Part shown: one piece after another, positions 53,314 through 61,694 of the stretch | How positions within the stretch are numbered: the first letter of the stretch is position 1 | Layout: each line of letters begins with the position of its first letter | From: Fluctibacter halophilus | GTDB lineage: Bacteria > Pseudomonadota > Gammaproteobacteria > Enterobacterales > Alteromonadaceae | Direction of reading: 5' to 3' | Length of the DNA stretch: 64,000 nucleotides | NCBI RefSeq assembly: GCF_020687825.1 | Contig: NZ_JAJEWP010000002.1 | Location: 186,001-250,000, forward strand | Position numbers and translations under genes: made by a program | Notes under the pieces: generated by a model | What the model saw: only the letters and a program-made list of their open reading frames with translations | The model's database searches: none | Told to the model about the DNA's origin: nothing

Positions 53314-53344
53314 TTGACCTTACCCTTGTGGTAACCTTTATGTT
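53314..53344 (+). promoter_or_regulatory. CueR-type promoter of copA
   Basis: -35 TTGACC (53314-53319), a 19-bp spacer, -10 TATGTT (53339-53344). The spacer contains the dyad TTACC-CTTGT-GGTAA. Over-long spacers with a central dyad are the hallmark of MerR-family activated promoters, and this one resembles the E. coli copA site. Confidence 0.8.
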
Positions 53345-53377
53345 TGGCCATGGTCCAACAATGAACGGAGAGTGATC

Positions 53378-55750
53378 ATGTCTTCAACAGTACATTTACC
53401 GGTCAGCGGTATGAGCTGCGCATCCTGTGTGGCGCGAATTGAACGCGCCCTGCAGCCCCTTGACGGCGTAAAAGAGGTGGCTGTCAACCTGGCCACCGAG
53501 CAGGTGTCGGTACAGGGCGACTTTGACATTGAAAGTGTCTTGCAAACCCTTCGGACCACGGGTTATCCGGCCACCGTGCAGCATCAGCAATTTGCGGTCG
53601 AAGGCATGCACTGTGGTTCCTGCGCCGGGCGTATTGAAAAGGCGTTTTCAGCACTGCCCGACGTATTGAAAGCCAGTGTCAATCTGGCCACTGAGCAACT
53701 CACGCTGATCAGTACTCAAGGCATCTCGGCCGAGGTTGTCGGGCAACAATTAAGCGCGGCGGGTTATGCCCTGGCTGGAACGCCTCAGGCGCCTGAGCAA
53801 TCGTCGGATACCACAATAAAGCCAGGTGTTGATGGTTTGCTGGTGTTGGCAGCGGTGTTTACCGTACCTCTGGTGGCCCCAATGGTGCTGGCCATCTTTC
53901 AAATGGATGCCATGTTGCCGCCATTGTGGCAGTGGATACTGGCCACGCCGGTACAGTTTATCGCCGGCAGCCGTTTCTACCGCGGAGCCTGGTCGTCGCT
54001 CAAGGCCGGTGTGGGCAATATGGATGTGCTGGTGGCGCTGGGCACCACGGCTGCCTACGGTTTGTCGGTTTATCATACGTTGCTTCCCGGTGCGGCTGAT
54101 GCGGCCGTGTATTTTGAATCCTCCAGCGCGGTGATCACGTTGGTTTTACTGGGCAAATTCCTCGAACACCGGGCCAAGCGTCGTACCACCGAAGCCTTGC
54201 GGGCGCTGGAAAAGCTGCGCCCTGAACAGGCCCGCGTGTGGCGTGACGGTGCGTGGCAACAGGTAGCCATCAACGATGTGCAGGTGGATGACAAGGTATC
54301 CATCAAGCCCGGCGAACAAGTGCCCTGCGATGGTGTCATTCTCGAAGGACGCAGTCATCTGGACGAGGCGTTGCTGACCGGTGAAAGTGCGCCGGTGAGC
54401 AAGCAAAAAGATGACCCGGTCACCGGCGGGGCTTACAACCTCGATGGTGCCCTGACGGTCAGGGTAACCCGCATTGGCGCAGAGTCGACCTTGTCGGCGA
54501 TCATACGTCTGGTCAGTGAAGCCCAGGGTGAAAAGGCGCCGGTGCAGGCCCTGGTGGACAAAGTCAGTGCCGTGTTTGTACCCGTGGTACTGGCCATTGC
54601 CTTGTTGACCTTGTTGGGCTGGGGCTTGATGACCGGTGACTGGACTACCGGGATCCTCAATGCCGTGGCGGTGCTGGTGATTGCCTGTCCGTGTGCGTTG
54701 GGGCTGGCCACGCCGGCCGCCATCATGGCGGGTACCGGCAGTGCCGCCCGGGCCGGCATTCTGGTCAAGGATGCCAAAGCGCTCGAACAGGCCCTGCACA
54801 TCGACTGGGTGTTGTTTGATAAGACCGGCACACTGACAGAAGGTAAGCCCCGCCTCGTGGACTGGACAGCGGTGGACGGTAAATCCGAGGCATTGCTGGC
54901 GCTTGCGGCCGGCTTACAGCAACACAGCGAACATCCCCTCGCCACGGCAGTGCTAGATTGTGCCGAGGAAAAAGGCGTCACTCCGGTTGACATCAATGAG
55001 CCGAAAACCCAGGCGGGTCGTGGTATTCAGGGGAAGACCGCAGAGGGCCAGACGGCGTTGCTCGGCAGTGAGCGCTGGATACAGGAATTGCACATCGGGA
55101 TCCCTGATAATCTGTCGGTACCTGCCGGAGCTACGGTGTCCTATGTGGCCAGAGGCGAGGGCGATGATTATCAGCTGGTGGGTATTCTGGCGTTTGTCGA
55201 TACCATTAAAGACTCGGCACACCGTGCCATTGAAACGCTGGCGAAAGCAAATATTAAGGTCGCCATGCTGACCGGCGACAACCGAGACAGTGCCAAGGCG
55301 GTGGCACGGGAGCTGGGGGTGGATGATGTGCGCGCTGAATTGCTGCCCGAAGACAAGATTGCGGCGGTCAAGGAGATGCAGCAACAAGGCTTTGAGGTTG
55401 CCATGGTCGGCGATGGTATTAATGATGCGCCGGCGCTGGCGCAGGCCGATTTGGGGATTGCCATGGCCAGTGGCACGGACGTGGCGATGAGCGCGTCGGC
55501 CATTACCCTGATGCGTGCCGACCCGGCGCTGGTGGCTGATGCGTTGACCATCGCACGGTTGACGGTGCGTAAAATACGTCAGAATCTGTTCTGGGCGTTT
55601 ATTTTCAATACCCTTGGCATTCCATTGGCGGCACTGGGTTACCTCAGTCCGCTGATTGCCGGCGGCGCAATGGCCTTTTCCAGCGTGCTGGTGGTCTTCA
55701 ATGCGTTGCTGTTGCAGCGCTGGCGTGTCTCCGGAGGCGAACATGACTGA
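53378..55750 (+). CDS. copA: Copper-exporting P1B-type ATPase CopA
   Basis: A 790-residue P-type ATPase. Two N-terminal heavy-metal domains with GMSCASC and GMHCGSC, then eight membrane helices with the copper motif ACPCALG (about 435-441). Phosphorylation site DKTGT (about 481) and hinge GDGIND (about 677) are intact, as is TGES. It exports Cu(I) to the periplasm. The ATG at 53378 has a GGAGAG site. Controlled by the CueR-type promoter upstream; the cueR gene overlaps its end by 8 bp. Confidence 0.95.
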   Translation: MSSTVHLPVSGMSCASCVARIERALQPLDGVKEVAVNLATEQVSVQGDFDIESVLQTLRTTGYPATVQHQQFAVEGMHCGSCAGRIEKAFSALPDVLKASVNLATEQLTLISTQGISAEVVGQQLSAAGYALAGTPQAPEQSSDTTIKPGVDGLLVLAAVFTVPLVAPMVLAIFQMDAMLPPLWQWILATPVQFIAGSRFYRGAWSSLKAGVGNMDVLVALGTTAAYGLSVYHTLLPGAADAAVYFESSSAVITLVLLGKFLEHRAKRRTTEALRALEKLRPEQARVWRDGAWQQVAINDVQVDDKVSIKPGEQVPCDGVILEGRSHLDEALLTGESAPVSKQKDDPVTGGAYNLDGALTVRVTRIGAESTLSAIIRLVSEAQGEKAPVQALVDKVSAVFVPVVLAIALLTLLGWGLMTGDWTTGILNAVAVLVIACPCALGLATPAAIMAGTGSAARAGILVKDAKALEQALHIDWVLFDKTGTLTEGKPRLVDWTAVDGKSEALLALAAGLQQHSEHPLATAVLDCAEEKGVTPVDINEPKTQAGRGIQGKTAEGQTALLGSERWIQELHIGIPDNLSVPAGATVSYVARGEGDDYQLVGILAFVDTIKDSAHRAIETLAKANIKVAMLTGDNRDSAKAVARELGVDDVRAELLPEDKIAAVKEMQQQGFEVAMVGDGINDAPALAQADLGIAMASGTDVAMSASAITLMRADPALVADALTIARLTVRKIRQNLFWAFIFNTLGIPLAALGYLSPLIAGGAMAFSSVLVVFNALLLQRWRVSGGEHD

Positions 55751-56156
55751 TTGGCTGACCATCGGTGAAGCGGCTGAGCAGACCGGTCTGTCGGCCAAGC
55801 AGATCCGTCATTATGAAGCCCGGGGACTGGTGCGTGATGCACACCGCAGTGACGCAGGGTACCGGTTGTACGACTGCCATCAGGTGCAGCAACTGACCTT
55901 GATCAGACAAGCCCGTTACCTGGGCTTTTCACTGCGTGAAATCGACGCATTGCTGCAACTCTGGGCCGATCCAACCCGGGCCAGCAAAGACGTGAAAGCC
56001 CTCGCTGAGCGACACCGACAGGCGATCCGCCAGCGGATCACCGAACTGCAACAACTGGAAAAAACATTGTCGGCGCTGGAAGCGGATTGTCGGGGCGATG
56101 ACGATCCCGACTGCGCCATTCTCGCTTCTCTGACCGACCCTGAACACCGGACCTGA
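55743..56156 (+). CDS. cueR: CueR-like MerR-family copper regulator
   Basis: A 137-residue MerR protein. The HTH-wing is LTIGEAAEQTGLSAKQIRHY and YEARGLVRDAHRSDAGYRLY, followed by a coiled-coil dimer helix. The C-terminal metal loop CRGDDDPDC has two Cys (about 115 and 123), the CueR-type spacing. In CueR these bind one Cu(I), untwisting 19-bp-spacer promoters such as the one before copA. Position after copA, overlapping by 8 bp, supports co-transcription and autoregulation. Confidence 0.9.
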   Translation: MTDWLTIGEAAEQTGLSAKQIRHYEARGLVRDAHRSDAGYRLYDCHQVQQLTLIRQARYLGFSLREIDALLQLWADPTRASKDVKALAERHRQAIRQRITELQQLEKTLSALEADCRGDDDPDCAILASLTDPEHRT

Positions 56157-56190
56157 CGAAGAGCAACGGACTCATTTAAAAGGAACCCTC

Positions 56191-56760
56191 ATGGGCAAAC
56201 GATTCGAGCACTTAACCAAACAGCACATCGATTTTATTCAACGGCAGAAGTTGTATTTTGTCGCCACAGCGGGGCCGCAGGGCAGTGTGAATGTGTCGCC
56301 CAAAGGGGGCGATTCTCTGCGGGTGCTCGATGCCAACACGCTGATCTGGCTCAACCTGACCGGCAGTGGCAATGAGTCGGCGGGTCATGTGCAGCTTGAC
56401 CCACGGATGACGGTGATGTTTTGTGCCTTTGAAGGGCCGCCCATGATCCTGCGTACTTACGGCAAGGCCACTGCACTGCACCGTGGCGATGCCCAGTGGC
56501 AGGAATACGTGGATTTGTTTCCAGCCAGTGTGGCATCGCGGCAGATCTTCGTTCAGCACATCGAGACGGTGCAAACCTCCTGTGGCATGTCGGTACCCTA
56601 TTTTGACTATGTGGCTGACCGGGATGATTTGGCCAAATGGTCAGACAAACAGGGCCCTGACGGCATCGAGCGTTACTGGATAAACCGCAATCAGCAAACC
56701 ATTGACGGCTTTGACACCGATATCGTGGCGCGCAGTGGCCTGCAGGAACCCACCGACTGA
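56191..56760 (+). CDS. Pyridoxamine 5'-phosphate oxidase-like flavin-binding protein
   Basis: A 189-residue split-barrel protein (FIQRQKLYFVATAGPQGSVN, NVSPKGGDSLRVLD, DPRMTVMFCAFEGPPMILR). This matches the putative PNPOx family related to FMN- or F420-binding proteins; it is not the vitamin B6 enzyme itself. Substrate unknown. It is 34 bp after cueR, possibly in the same transcript. Confidence 0.8.
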   Translation: MGKRFEHLTKQHIDFIQRQKLYFVATAGPQGSVNVSPKGGDSLRVLDANTLIWLNLTGSGNESAGHVQLDPRMTVMFCAFEGPPMILRTYGKATALHRGDAQWQEYVDLFPASVASRQIFVQHIETVQTSCGMSVPYFDYVADRDDLAKWSDKQGPDGIERYWINRNQQTIDGFDTDIVARSGLQEPTD

Positions 56761-57024
56761 GTCAGGCTATTGCCAGCACTGCATTCCGCTCGCGGTTGGC
56801 ACTGACCAATGTGTAAATAAAAACAGCAGCGATGACGTGGGCACTTGGCTTGGTTACATCCTGTAGAACGTCGATTTTATCTTTCTACCCGACCTTCAGG
56901 AGGAATTGAACCGCTGGCGACGAGCGCGGTGTCTGACGGTTGTTAAAAAAATGTGATCGGTTGTATGGGCCTGAACACCTTGTCAGGCAAGGGATTTGCA
57001 AAAATACGTCAGCCCCGCGAATAA
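56761..57024. other. Gene-free region upstream of the TonB-receptor promoter
   Basis: No gene, RNA or clear terminator was found in these 264 bases. The last part runs into the regulatory box at 57025-57052. One CGTCAGC copy (57006-57012) lies just before that box and may be an extra regulator half-site. Confidence 0.4.
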
Positions 57025-57052
57025 ATTCGTCAGCCATTTGCAGCATTACGTA
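57025..57052 (+). promoter_or_regulatory. 28-bp shared regulatory box, copy 1 (receptor gene)
   Basis: It begins ATTCGTCAGC and ends CGTA, with CAGCA in the middle. It matches the box at 60972-60999 at 23 of 28 positions. It directly abuts the -35 position of the receptor promoter, the place of a class II activator site. Confidence 0.7.
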
Positions 57053-57081
57053 AGTCAGCGCTGTGATTGGCTCTTTATACT
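57053..57081 (+). promoter_or_regulatory. Promoter of the TonB-receptor gene
   Basis: A weak -35 AGTCAG (57053-57058), 17-bp spacer and a perfect-type -10 TATACT (57076-57081). The poor -35 next to the 28-bp box suggests activator dependence. Confidence 0.6.
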
Positions 57082-57133
57082 CGTGGCACAAGTACAAGAA
57101 TGTTCGTCAAAAACACACAACAAGGAACTGCCC

Positions 57134-59761
57134 ATGCTTGCCAAAGACGCCGCTGCACACCCGGGTCACCCCACGACGTTGTCTCGATTAACCTTGTCCA
57201 TGGCCCTGGCGATGGGGAGCCTATACTGGAGCGCCACTGCCGTGGCACAGACCGATGAGACGGTACCGGCCCACAACGCCTTGGAAGTCATCGAAGTGAC
57301 CGCCCAGAAGCGTACCCAGAACGTGATGAAAGTACCGGTCACGGTCAGCACGGTCAGTGCCGATGTGATTGAAAAGAACAACGCGGTACTGCTGTCGGAT
57401 GTGGACAAGTACATTCCTGGGTTCTCGTTTGATGACAGCAGCATGACCCAGGCGGGTGTGCAGATCCGCGGCATTTCCAGCCCCGGCATTACCGTCGGAG
57501 GTGACCCGTCCTCTGCATCATTTTATGATGATGTGTACATGCCCCGCGCCGCGCAGAACGTGTTGTTTTCCGATATTCAGCGGGTCGAAGTCCTCAAAGG
57601 CCCGCAGGGCACATTGTTTGGCCGCAACGCCGCGATGGGGGTGGTCAGCGTGATCCCTAACGAGCCCGGTGCCTATGACGAAGGGTTTGTGCGCCTGACC
57701 GCCGGTACCGATTACCTGATGCGCGCCGAAGGCATGTTTAACAAGGCGTTAAGCGACCAGGTGTTTGTGCGGGTCAACGCACTGACCACGGAGCAGGACG
57801 GCTTTATCAACAATCTGTCATCGCCGGACTGGAATGACAGCGAGCCCTACGACTTGGGCGCCCGTGATCACAAAGCTGCCCGTATTGCCCTGCGCTGGGA
57901 GCCCAGCGACGCAACCCAACTGCAACTGGCGCTGGAGGTGGATGACCTGGAACAGGCGCCACCAATGGCGGTTGGGCTAAGTGAATGGGCTTACCAGGGC
58001 GGTACGGATCCCTTTGCATCGGCGGCACAAAACGATGTGCGCAATGGCGTTGAATCCCGTGACATGACGGCCTGGACCGCCAAACTGTGGCACACCTTTG
58101 ATCAGCGCTGGTCAATGAAAGGGGTGGTCAGTCATCGCCAATGGGAGACAGTCAACCGCGAGGACGAAGACGGTACCGCCGACATCACCCGTTATTTCGA
58201 TACCTCCAATAACGAAGACTCGGACATCTTCTACACCGAATGGCAGCTGAATTACAGCGGTGAGCGGGTCAACGTGGTCACCGGGGTGTCTTACTCGAAA
58301 GAGGATGTCAGTCAGCAGACCGAGCTGAACCTGACCGCCGATACGCTGGCCCGCCTGACCACGGCCGAGCTCAACGGTCAGCTCACACAGGGCGTATCTG
58401 CGCAGCTTGCACAAATGCTCGGTGGTACTTCAGATGCCGCGGCTGAAGCGGTGTTTGGTCCCGGAGTGACCTTCGATGCAGCGGTACAGCAGACCCTGGA
58501 CTCTTTCGGCCTGCCAATGGATCACATGTGGAATGCCGATCAATGGGCCGGCGCCCTGAATGCGCTGGGCGTGGGGGGCGACATCATGGCCGCCATCGGC
58601 CTGGGCGGTTTACCGCTCGACGGTGACATAGTACGAGCCACCGGTGACCTGACCTATGACATCGTGTCACAGGAGCTGGGCGTGGCGGAAATTTTCGGGC
58701 CCAGTTACTCCGGCCAGTTCTGGCAGGAAAACATTTTCAATACCGGTGATTTCACCAACTGGGGTGTGTTTGCCGACGTGGATTTTGCGGTCACCGATCG
58801 CTGGCATGTGATTGGCGGTTTACGCTATTCCCATGATCAGAAGGACTTTACCTGGTATATCCCGCCGACAAGCTTCGCGTCAGTGCGGCCCGGGGTTTCT
58901 AATGCATTGTTCCCCCAAGTGGACCTGGCCGCATCCGACAGCTGGAGCAAGGTCACCGGACGCCTGGTGACCAGCTTTGAGATTGATGACGACCAGATGT
59001 TGTTTGTGTCCTATTCGACGGGCTACAAATCCGGTGGTTTTGACTCGCTGGTGCCCATTGATCAGAGCCAGGGACAGCAAGCCTTTGAGCCGGAAGATAC
59101 CACCAACTTTGAAGTGGGCTATAAGGCGGTATTGGCCGACCAGCTGGTGATGAACCTGACCGTATACCGCACCGAACTGGACAATTTCCAGATTTCGGTG
59201 GAGTCAAAACCGCCGGGCAACAGCCAGGCAGTGCCCAGTATCATCAACGAGAACCGCAGCATTGACGGCCTGGAGATTGACCTGCGCTGGCAGGCCACCC
59301 CCAACCTGATCTTGTCAGCGGTGTCTGAAATTCGCAGCACCGATGTGGAAACGCCTGCGTTCTACAATGCCGAAGGTGTATTGGTGGACGCGCGCAACGA
59401 ATCCTTTGATGCCAGCACCAACTACACCCTGTCGGCCAACTGGTATCCGGATGTGGATTTCGCCCAGGTCAATGTGTTCGTGGACTATGTGTTTGTGGAG
59501 AATATCCGCGACCAGGATCCGGATCTGGAGTCCTACAAACGCGCGGTGGATGCCTATTTTGCCGACCGTAAAGATCTCAATGCCCGGGTGGCTTTTTCCA
59601 GCGAAGACGACAAATACACCCTGGGGATCTGGGCCAAGAACTTGTTGGACGAGCGTTATGTTGAAGGGATCAGCGGCCGCACCGCGGCAATCCTGGGCAC
59701 TCCCTTTGGTCGGGTCAACCGCGGAAGAGAAGTTGGTGTCGACCTGAAAATCACCTTTTAA
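57134..59761 (+). CDS. TonB-dependent outer-membrane receptor
   Basis: An 875-residue receptor with a signal peptide (cleavage near VAQTDE), a TonB box in LEVIEVTAQKR, a plug domain (ITVGGDPSSASFYDDVYMPR, VEVLKGPQGTLFGRNAAMGV) and a beta barrel ending in the typical aromatic-terminal strand (VGVDLKITF). A long extracellular loop is inserted at about 440-560. The ligand is unknown; relatives with this plug signature include receptors for siderophores and organic compounds. AAGGA site before the ATG at 57134. First member of the AraC/cytochrome cluster. Confidence 0.9.
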   Translation: MLAKDAAAHPGHPTTLSRLTLSMALAMGSLYWSATAVAQTDETVPAHNALEVIEVTAQKRTQNVMKVPVTVSTVSADVIEKNNAVLLSDVDKYIPGFSFDDSSMTQAGVQIRGISSPGITVGGDPSSASFYDDVYMPRAAQNVLFSDIQRVEVLKGPQGTLFGRNAAMGVVSVIPNEPGAYDEGFVRLTAGTDYLMRAEGMFNKALSDQVFVRVNALTTEQDGFINNLSSPDWNDSEPYDLGARDHKAARIALRWEPSDATQLQLALEVDDLEQAPPMAVGLSEWAYQGGTDPFASAAQNDVRNGVESRDMTAWTAKLWHTFDQRWSMKGVVSHRQWETVNREDEDGTADITRYFDTSNNEDSDIFYTEWQLNYSGERVNVVTGVSYSKEDVSQQTELNLTADTLARLTTAELNGQLTQGVSAQLAQMLGGTSDAAAEAVFGPGVTFDAAVQQTLDSFGLPMDHMWNADQWAGALNALGVGGDIMAAIGLGGLPLDGDIVRATGDLTYDIVSQELGVAEIFGPSYSGQFWQENIFNTGDFTNWGVFADVDFAVTDRWHVIGGLRYSHDQKDFTWYIPPTSFASVRPGVSNALFPQVDLAASDSWSKVTGRLVTSFEIDDDQMLFVSYSTGYKSGGFDSLVPIDQSQGQQAFEPEDTTNFEVGYKAVLADQLVMNLTVYRTELDNFQISVESKPPGNSQAVPSIINENRSIDGLEIDLRWQATPNLILSAVSEIRSTDVETPAFYNAEGVLVDARNESFDASTNYTLSANWYPDVDFAQVNVFVDYVFVENIRDQDPDLESYKRAVDAYFADRKDLNARVAFSSEDDKYTLGIWAKNLLDERYVEGISGRTAAILGTPFGRVNRGREVGVDLKITF

Positions 59762-59773
59762 TCCTATCAAACC

Positions 59774-59801
59774 GATTGGCCGGCGAATTCGCCGGTCAAT
59801 C
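59774..59801. terminator. Hairpin after the TonB receptor
   Basis: A stem of 14 bp centred on the 16-bp palindrome CCGGCGAATTCGCCGG (59780-59795), with one G-T pair. The downstream T-run is short (59815-59818), so termination may be partial. The AraC gene follows in 24 bp. Confidence 0.5.
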
Positions 59802-59824
59802 CGGTTGAGCTGACTTTTACCTCA

Positions 59825-60934
59825 GTGGTAAGGTTGGCCAATACCACTTCGTTAAGACAGACCACAGTGACCTCATTGGAAACCTTTTTCAGCCACTTCG
59901 CGTTTGCCCAGCTGGTGACCGGCATGTTGTTGCTGTTTCCCCGCGCGGCCACCAATCGGGCGATCGGATTGTTCATCGCCTTGCTGGGGTGTGGGGCCGC
60001 CTATGTGCTGACTGACGTCGCCGGGATCCAGACCCACATGTCGGTGTTGTGGTGGGTGGCCTATATTGGCGGTAATGCGCTACCCGGGGTGTTTTGGCTG
60101 GTGTCACTGTGCGTATTTGCCGACCGCCAGGTGATCAAACCCTGGCAGTGGGCGGTGGCGTCTCTGACCTTGTTGATCCCGTTGTCCTCGACGTTACTGC
60201 AACTGGCGTTTAACGCCGACTTGCGTCAATTTCCTTCGTTGTATGGTCTGGTGGTGTACGGTGCCATGGCGTTGGAGCTGGTACTGATTTGCCATGCGCT
60301 GTTGGTGGCGCTGCGCCACTGGCAGGATGATCTGGTTCAGGAACGGCGCTACATGCGAGCCGGTGTGATTGGACTGGTGGCCAGCTATCTGTTCATGATC
60401 ATAGTGGTCGAACAGGTGCTGGGCATTGAATGGCACGGACTGACAACGGCCAAATACGTGGGCCTGAGTGTGCTGCTAACCGGGATCAATTTCTGGTTTT
60501 TCGCGTTGCGTGAAAACACCCTGTTTGATGCTGCCAAGGGGACCAGTACAACGGCGACCCGCCAAGCACCTGCGCCCGAAGCCTCGGCGGAATTGCAACG
60601 GGTGATCGCGGCGATGGAAAACGATTTGTTGTACCGTCAGGAAGGCCTGACCATCAGCATTTTGTCCCGTACCTTGGGCATTCACGAGTATCGCCTGCGT
60701 CAGGTGATCAACGGCGAGATGGCCTACCGCAATTTTAATGACTTTCTGAATCACTATCGCATCAAGGATGTTGCGCTGCGCTTACGTGAACCTCAACACA
60801 GTCGCACCCCGATCCTGACCCTGGCACTGGACTGTGGTTACCGTAGTCTGAGTTCGTTCAATAAAGCCTTTAAACAAACTTACGGTGTTACCCCCAGTGA
60901 ATACCGCAGCAGTGCGGTGCAAATCGGCGAATAA
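59825..60934 (+). CDS. AraC-family regulator with membrane-embedded sensor half
   Basis: A 369-residue protein. The first 230 residues hold about seven membrane helices (FFSHFAFAQLVTGMLLLFP, VLWWVAYIGGNALPGVFW, and so on), with a linker at 235-260. The C-terminal 100 residues are an AraC DNA-binding domain: LTISILSRTLGIHEYRLRQV and PILTLALDCGYRSLSSFNKA. It is therefore a one-component membrane regulator. Start is GTG at 59825 or GTG 59867; no strong ribosome site at either. It lies between the two promoters that share the 28-bp box and is the likely regulator of both. An inverted GCTGACT half-site is at 59809-59815. Confidence 0.85.
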   Translation: MVRLANTTSLRQTTVTSLETFFSHFAFAQLVTGMLLLFPRAATNRAIGLFIALLGCGAAYVLTDVAGIQTHMSVLWWVAYIGGNALPGVFWLVSLCVFADRQVIKPWQWAVASLTLLIPLSSTLLQLAFNADLRQFPSLYGLVVYGAMALELVLICHALLVALRHWQDDLVQERRYMRAGVIGLVASYLFMIIVVEQVLGIEWHGLTTAKYVGLSVLLTGINFWFFALRENTLFDAAKGTSTTATRQAPAPEASAELQRVIAAMENDLLYRQEGLTISILSRTLGIHEYRLRQVINGEMAYRNFNDFLNHYRIKDVALRLREPQHSRTPILTLALDCGYRSLSSFNKAFKQTYGVTPSEYRSSAVQIGE

Positions 60935-60971
60935 CACCGACGAATAGCTGAAAAAGCCAACTCATTTCAGA

Positions 60972-60999
60972 ATTCGTCAGCTTTTTTCAGCAATGCGTA
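60972..60999 (+). promoter_or_regulatory. 28-bp shared regulatory box, copy 2 (cytochrome operon)
   Basis: It begins ATTCGTCAGC, has TTTTTT then CAGCA, and ends CGTA, and matches the box at 57025-57052 at 23 of 28 positions. It also directly abuts a weak -35 (61000-61005) of a promoter. Confidence 0.7.
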
Positions 61000-61028
61000 T
61001 GACGGTCTGCGCCGCCACTGCGTAAAGT
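61000..61028 (+). promoter_or_regulatory. Promoter of the cytochrome operon
   Basis: -35 TGACGG (61000-61005), 17-bp spacer, -10 TAAAGT (61023-61028). The spacing relative to the 28-bp box is the same as at the receptor promoter: -10 starts 24 bp after the box in both. Confidence 0.55.
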
Positions 61029-61058
61029 GCTTCCATCATACACAACGATGAGAATGCC

Positions 61059-61694
61059 ATGCCGTTACGGATTGCCGTTACCCTGTCTGCACTTGTACTG
61101 CTGTGTTGCGCTGCATGGCGGGCACAGGCGACACCAGACAGTGGCACAACCACCTACACCCAATGTGCTGCATGCCATGGTGATCGCGCCCAGGGTAATG
61201 ACACCCTGCAGGCACCGGCGTTGGCCGGTCAGTATGACTGGTATCTCGACAAACAACTGAATGACTTTCGTCGAGGTGCCCGCGGTAGTCACCCGGAAGA
61301 TACCCAGGGTGCAATCATGGCGGCCAGTGTCAGTGGGTTAGCGCCCGATGACCAGACCGAACTGGTGGCATGGCTGGCCTCCCTTGCGCCTGTCTCTACC
61401 GCCCGGGTTGAAGAGGGCAGTTTTATGAACGGTGAACGGTATTACCAGGGCAAGTGTGGTGCCTGTCATGGCGCGCAGGGAGAAGGTAATCCCACCTTTC
61501 ATGCGCCACGTTTGCAAGGGCTGTCGGTGGCGTACGTGATGACCCAAATGGACAAGTTTCGCAACGGTATTCGTGGTAGTCACCCGGATGATCGGTTAGG
61601 CCGGCAAATGGCGATGATGGCCAACACCGTGTCTGACGAGGAATTGCGCGATATTTTGCTGTTCATTCAACAACGACAAGACGATGCGTTTTAA
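61059..61694 (+). CDS. Di-haem cytochrome c4-like protein
   Basis: A 211-residue periplasmic cytochrome. Signal peptide MPLRIAVTLSALVLLCCAAW (cleavage near AQA), then two homologous halves, each with a CxxCH haem site (CAACH about 36; CGACH about 133) and a conserved FRRGARGSHPED / FRNGIRGSHPDD repeat followed by a Met (possible sixth ligand). The plan is that of cytochrome c4-like electron carriers. Its 3' end overlaps the peroxidase gene by 11 bp. It probably passes electrons to the peroxidase encoded next. Confidence 0.9.
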   Translation: MPLRIAVTLSALVLLCCAAWRAQATPDSGTTTYTQCAACHGDRAQGNDTLQAPALAGQYDWYLDKQLNDFRRGARGSHPEDTQGAIMAASVSGLAPDDQTELVAWLASLAPVSTARVEEGSFMNGERYYQGKCGACHGAQGEGNPTFHAPRLQGLSVAYVMTQMDKFRNGIRGSHPDDRLGRQMAMMANTVSDEELRDILLFIQQRQDDAF

